Source of the DNA: Myxococcales bacterium
GTDB lineage: Bacteria; Myxococcota_A; Polyangia; Fen-1088
Length of the DNA stretch: 8,265 bases
Reading direction: 5' to 3'
Assembly (NCBI GenBank): GCA_003170035.1
Contig: PMZX01000079.1
Location: 1 to 8,265 of the forward strand
Made by a program: the position numbers and the translations under genes. The notes under the pieces were generated by a model. It was not told the DNA's origin and did not search any database. It saw nothing but the letters and a program-made list of their open reading frames with translations. Below, in pieces: positions 6,201-8,265 of this stretch; the first letter of the stretch is position 1, and each line of letters starts with the position of its first letter.

Positions 6201-8265
6201 CCGAACTCCGGCTACACTTATGCCATCGAGTACGCCGCTGACGAGGCCGATCAGGCGACAGCCCAATCGGTGCTGTTTAGCCAGCCGTTGGTTCACTATG
6301 TGGATAACTTCCTCAACTTCCCCGTCGGGGGAACCGTACCTGCCGGCTACTACGACCGCCAAGAGGGCAGATGGATCGCCTCGGACAATGGCCGCGTGGT
6401 GGCCATTGCCAACATTGCGAATGGTGTCGCGAACATGGTTGTCAATAGATCCGGGGTAGTCGCCGATGGCACCGCTCTTGCGGCCCTTGGAATTTCCGAG
6501 GCAGAACGGAGAATGCTTGCAGCGCAATATGTCGCTGGGCAGCAGCTCTGGCGAGTTCCGATTCCCCACTTTTCTTCATGCGATCTAAACTGGTTGCTCA
6601 TTCCCAAGAGACCGGCACCCCCGCCGGTGCAGCCTCCGCCGCAACTGCCTGAACCGACGACCGATGAGCCAACCTGCGAGGACGGCTGCGTTATCGAGCC
6701 TGAGAATCGCGTTCTCGGTGAGACGATTCCAGTTGTAGGAACCCCGTTCTCCTTGACGTACCGGAGCAGCCTCGTGCCCGGGGCACTCTCTCAAAACACC
6801 ATCAGAATCCCGCTGACCGGCCCAACCGTGTCTCCAAATCTCCTCGAAGTTGTATTGTATACTCAAATTGCGGGAAGGACTGTGCGTGAGACATTCGCTC
6901 CGAACCCAAACACCAGCCGGGTGTTCGCCTGGGACGGCCGCGACGCAACCGGACAAGAAGTCCAAGGGCCACAGGGCCTGCATGTTTGGATCGGATACAC
7001 CTACCCCGGAGTCTACGGAGCAGTCTGGCCGGATGACGAAGGGTTGGCGTTCCTAGACTACCCTTCCACGGTTAGTGGAGTCCCAGGCCGCGAGAGGATT
7101 ACTATGTGGCAAAGCTACGTCTGGACGGTGTCCGGCGACAGTCCCACTCTCGGCCATTGGCTCGCAACAGGACAGAAGCTGGGGGGGTGGACTCTGAATG
7201 TCCACCACGCGTACGATCCGCTTACCCAGACACTGTATCAGGGGAGCGGAGCCAGGGAGACCGCAGCTAGTGCGGGCCTTGTAATCAACCCCATGAGCGC
7301 ACTGGATTATGGCTCCAACAGCTCGCCCGTCAGGGAGGGGCAAGCCCTGAACGCGACGACCGTGGGGCGTTGTAGGGCCTTCGGCATAGGGGATGATGGC
7401 ACCATCTACCTGCGGTGCACTGCTGGGTTTTATGGCTGGGTCGGTTGGGGTCTGTGTGATCTGTCTGTTGATCAATTGTGGAGAGTGTCGCCAGATGGTG
7501 CATTGCACCTGTTGGCGGGCAACGGTCACTCCACGTTTGTGAACGGGGAAGGTGACGGTGGAACGGCAATCAATGCGCCGCTGTCGGACTTGGGGGATGT
7601 GACTCTTGCACCGGATGGCTCGCTGTATCTGATCCAGGGCCAAAGCCTGAGGCGGATAAGCCGAGACGGAATCATTGATACAGTGGCGGGCCGCTATGTT
7701 CCTTCGTGCGATTGGGCTGGCGCGCCATATCTTGGCGAGGGCGGGCCGAGCAAGTCCGCGAGAATCGGGGCGCCCGTGAGCGTCGCCGCCGACCAGATTG
7801 GAAATGTGTTTGTCTGCTCCTCGGTGTATGACGCCTCGGGGGACTTCAGTCATCGTCGCCTATTCCGAATCGGGACCAATGGGATTTTCTCGACCATTGC
7901 CGGGACCGAGAGTGGAACGATTGGTCTCGATGGCATACCCGGCAAGACGGCGCATCTTGGGAGCTGCGAGGATCTTGTCGCGAGCCAGGACGGCTCTATC
8001 TACTTCGTTGACTACCAATATGACAACGTCGGGTGGGTTCGTCGGATGGGATGGGATGGGGTGATTGAGACCATCGCGGGCAAGGGCTCCTATTCGCCTC
8101 CGCTATTCGGGGATAATGGTCCTGCGGCGAGTGCCTACCTCGGTGGCATAACGGGTTTGAGCGTCGCGAAAGATGGAGCGATCTACGTAAATGGTGGGGC
8201 GTGGTGGCCTGGCATACGTAGAATCGACGCCAGTGGAACGATACGTACGGTTGCCAGTTGGTGGT
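100..8265 (+). CDS. Giant secreted teneurin/RHS-like multidomain protein, 3'-truncated, with one apparent frameshift
   Basis: This is a secreted or surface protein whose exact function is unknown. It reads in one frame from ATG 100 to about 579, then in the -1 frame without a stop to the window end, giving at least about 2,722 residues. Domains in order (frame-restored residues) are: signal peptide (about 35-51); beta-rich domain (52-338); Cys-rich array 1 (339-669); seven RCC1 repeats (671-1017); DUF4215 plus Cys array 2 (1025-1222); seven RCC1 repeats (1225-1564); three DUF4215 units plus Cys array 3 (1572-1836); TTR-like domain (1875-1954); extra domain and Pro-rich hinge (1955-2192); FN-plug-like segment (2193-2389); NHL propeller (from about 2410). 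The last four parts resemble the core of teneurins and of bacterial RHS/YD-repeat proteins. In that family the next part is a YD shell enclosing a C-terminal toxin or signalling domain, expected beyond the window. No partner gene is visible. If the frameshift is real, only a 190-residue N-terminal fragment ending at TGA 670-672 would be exported. Confidence 0.85.
253..1112 (+). other. N-terminal Gly/Thr/Val-rich beta domain (split by the frameshift)
   Basis: About 285 residues rich in Gly, Thr, Val and Ala, with repeated VGTGA/LGTG motifs (for example LRLGTGVTV-type turns, then ITVGTGATV and LTVGTGARIEALG). This suggests stacked beta-strands, as in a beta-solenoid or jelly-roll adhesin domain. 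It ends at FQDGF, just before the first cysteine module. I recall similar N-terminal segments on secreted myxobacterial proteins but cannot name a family. The first 109 residues are in one frame and the rest in another, and the sense of the fold continues across the junction. Confidence 0.55.
577..590 (+). other. Apparent -1 frameshift (single-base deletion) inside the gene
   Basis: Upstream the sensible reading is ...NGVGTTHGP in the frame of ATG 100. Downstream it is VSGLVPLPAVP in the frame of position 579. One extra base restores continuity, either before GTT at 579 or in the G run at 584-587. Without it, the first frame gives an atypical tail (FRGWCPCRPYPRR...) and stops at 670-672. The second frame upstream of 579 is an Arg-rich non-sense reading. 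A homopolymer undercall, a genuine mutation or phase variation are all possible. No canonical slippery heptamer is present. Confidence 0.75.
1113..1301 (+). other. Divergent lead-in cysteine-rich unit
   Basis: About 63 residues (339-401) that open the first cysteine array. They contain CDDGNPCTVDGC, then CGECTH, GTSCGNGNACDGAEAC and GHCVPGTPVTC. The spacing of DGN-xC and GxCV-x-G-xPVxC matches the following 55-residue units, but the first part is rearranged. It looks like one and a half degenerate copies of the array unit. Confidence 0.6.
1302..2105 (+). repeat. Cys-rich array 1: five in-frame 165-bp units (55 residues)
   Basis: Units begin with the Asp codon of the DQCH/DQCR motif at 1302, 1467, 1632, 1797 and 1962, exactly 165 bp apart. 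The consensus in pieces is DQCHxxGxCxxxTGxCSNP, then xKPDGTxCNDGNxCTQ, then TDTCQAGxCVGxNPVVC. Each unit carries about eight cysteines, so each probably folds as a small disulfide-staple module comparable to EGF-like repeats. The last unit ends at VCQGAES instead of the usual NPVVC and leads straight into the RCC1 repeats. High nucleotide similarity between units makes the array prone to recombinational expansion or loss. Confidence 0.85.
2109..3149 (+). other. RCC1 propeller 1: seven repeats
   Basis: About 347 residues (671-1017) with seven copies of the RCC1 / alpha-tubulin-suppressor-like blade. LWCWG motifs have their Cys codons at 2181, 2328, 2478, 2628, 2775, 2922 and 3069, a period of 147-150 bp. 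Each blade reads roughly S(V)xxGxxHTCAIRxDGTLWCWGxNxxGQLGxGT...TPxxV. Seven is the usual blade number for a closed RCC1 propeller. Every blade has two cysteines (in HTC and in WCW), which probably form one disulfide per blade, as expected outside the cytoplasm. The family usually provides a binding platform; the ligand here is unknown. Confidence 0.9.
3171..3266 (+). other. Single DUF4215 / myxobacterial disulfide repeat
   Basis: Residues 1025-1056 read CGNGHVEAGETCDDGN, YASGDGCSADC and QIEKC. This matches the consensus CGDGxxxxGExCDDGNxxxGDGCSxxC of DUF4215 (TIGR02232 myxococcus Cys-rich repeat). It links the end of the first RCC1 propeller to the second Cys array. Confidence 0.85.
3291..3764 (+). 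repeat. Cys-rich array 2: three units
   Basis: Units start at the DQC motif at 3291, 3456 and 3618 (spacings 165 and 162 bp). They are the same 55-residue module as array 1, for example DGTGCDDGNACTRIDTCQ and GICVGTNPVVC. The second unit lacks one residue in its DQCHESTC part. The third is divergent after TGTC: the DGN-CTQTDTC part is replaced by CSGGDSGAANGFCQ, and it ends ETTC directly before the second propeller. A degenerate terminal unit is also seen in the other two arrays. Confidence 0.82.
3771..4790 (+). other. RCC1 propeller 2: seven repeats
   Basis: About 340 residues (1225-1564) with seven LWCWG blades whose Cys codons lie at 3834, 3981, 4128, 4275, 4422, 4569 and 4713 (period 147, the last 144). 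All seven keep the Cys pair (DTC/HAC/HTC/HSC ... WCW). Blade 6 is degenerate after the WCW: QEWGTVVDGVTS replaces the normal NWxGQLGxGT turn. This is a second complete propeller, not a continuation of the first, because a Cys-rich array of about 620 bp separates them. Confidence 0.9.
4812..5099 (+). other. Three tandem DUF4215 / myxobacterial disulfide repeats
   Basis: Repeats begin with CGDG at 4812, 4905 and 5004. The pieces read GEGCDDGNTISGDGCTALC, GEQCDDGNYDAGDGCDWNC and EECDDGNTIDGDGCSAGC. They match the DUF4215 consensus closely and are spaced 93-99 bp apart. They are a rigid, disulfide-bonded spacer between propeller 2 and Cys array 3. The acidic DDGN...GDG loops might bind a divalent metal, but that is speculation. 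Confidence 0.88.
5121..5606 (+). repeat. Cys-rich array 3: three units
   Basis: Units start at DQCH 5121, DQCH 5286 and GQCQ 5448 (spacings 165 and 162 bp). Typical pieces are GTCDPATGLCSAPELPNGTA, CTQGDTCQAGACVGG and ADGSACDDGNLCTKADTC. The last unit is divergent (GQCQTGTGTC, CDDINVCTTGDHCEQGYCV) and ends in GTCPNP. It is followed by a short linker leading into the TTR-like domain. Confidence 0.82.
5721..5960 (+). other. Transthyretin-like / carboxypeptidase-regulatory-like domain
   Basis: About 80 residues (1875-1954) read LHGVVRVRDGGPLPGVTVKI, then TTSADDGSFALVVNGG, then LVTFAKLGYLPAHRR and a conserved-looking Trp. The pattern G-x-V-x-D-x-x-G-x-P-L-x-G-V-x-V followed by DGSF is the signature of the CarboxypepD_reg / transthyretin-like beta-sandwich. 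The pieces PLxGVxV, PxFGxTxS and DGSFxLVxNGG also match, from memory, the TTR domain of animal teneurins. It is probably a structural domain between the Cys-rich stalk and the core. Confidence 0.8.
5961..6674 (+). other. Extra domain with Pro-rich hinge between TTR-like and FN-plug-like parts
   Basis: About 238 residues (1955-2192). The middle contains FLNFPVGGTVPAGYYDRQ, RWIASDNGRVVAIANI and AQQ-free QLWRVPIPHFSSC. This pattern recurs in bacterial RHS-type proteins as I remember them (GYYD, W-x-x-SDNGR, LWRVP-x-x-HF), but I know no formal name. The end is a proline-rich hinge (PAPPPVQPPPQLPEPTTDEP). Animal teneurins have no segment of this size at the same place, so it may be a bacterial elaboration. 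Confidence 0.55.
6675..7265 (+). other. Teneurin FN-plug-like segment
   Basis: About 197 residues (2193-2389). Landmarks in order are CEDGCVIEPENRVLGE, IPVVGTPFSLTYRSSLVPG, VSPNLLEVVLYTQIAGR, FAWDGRDATGQEVQG, VWIGYTYPGVYG, LGGWTLNVHHAYDP and TLYQGSGARETAA. In teneurins, as I recall them, the equivalents are I-x-V-x-G...L-x-YLSSRTPGY, PxNLxKVHLMVAVEG, F-x-WDKTDAYGQKVYG, VSVGYEYE and LGGWSLDKHH...G-x-G-E. The matches are in the same order with similar spacing. In that family this segment plugs the base of the YD shell. The domain boundaries are approximate. Confidence 0.72.
7326..8265 (+). other. NHL-type beta-propeller, five blades visible, truncated by the window
   Basis: Five NHL-like blades are recognisable at about 7377-7526, 7593-7694, 7773-7907, 7965-8081 and 8148 to the end. 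Each has the pattern xVAxDGSIYxxD...xxRRIxxDGxIxTIAG. Examples are LAPDGSLYLIQGQSLRRISR, ASQDGSIYFVDYQYDN, VRRMGWDGVIETIAGKG and VAKDGAIYVNGG. The linkers GEGDGGTAINAPL and FGDNGPAASAYLGG are the usual GDGG-xA-xxA-xL signature before a blade. A complete NHL propeller has about six blades, so the domain should finish shortly after the window. It immediately follows the FN-plug-like part, as in teneurins. Confidence 0.85.

Noticed and set aside
7053..7853. Reverse-strand open frame of 266 residues
   Set aside because: It is antisense to the FN-plug/NHL region, where the forward reading has clear NHL blades. It has no recognised motif.

Overview
The window is almost entirely one giant, 3'-truncated plus-strand gene. 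It starts at about position 100 and is still open at the last base. With one frame change repaired near 577-590, it encodes at least about 2,722 residues. The GC-rich coding sequence, the myxobacterial-type disulfide-rich repeats (DUF4215 / TIGR02232-like) and the many extracellular modules suggest a member of the Myxococcota or a related former deltaproteobacterial lineage. That placement is inference, because no marker gene is present.

Layout: 1-99 is upstream DNA with a stop at 37-39 and a G-rich ribosome-binding stretch. 100-252 encodes a signal peptide with a long N-region. 253-1112 encodes a Gly/Thr/Val-rich beta domain, interrupted by an apparent one-base deletion. From 1113 to about 5606 the protein alternates disulfide-rich arrays with beta-propellers. 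The order is Cys array 1 (five 55-residue units), a seven-blade RCC1 propeller, one DUF4215 unit plus Cys array 2 (three units), a second seven-blade RCC1 propeller, then three DUF4215 units plus Cys array 3 (three units). From 5721 the protein becomes a teneurin/RHS-type core: a transthyretin-like (carboxypeptidase-regulatory-like) domain, an extra domain with a proline-rich hinge, a segment resembling the teneurin FN-plug, and an NHL propeller with five blades visible.

The order Cys-rich repeats, TTR, FN-plug, NHL matches the extracellular half of animal teneurins. Several short motifs also match teneurins as I remember them. By that analogy, a YD-repeat shell and a variable, possibly toxic C-terminus should lie just past the window, perhaps followed by an immunity gene. 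None of that is visible here. I see no tRNA, rRNA, CRISPR array, insertion sequence or terminator, and no second convincing gene on either strand.
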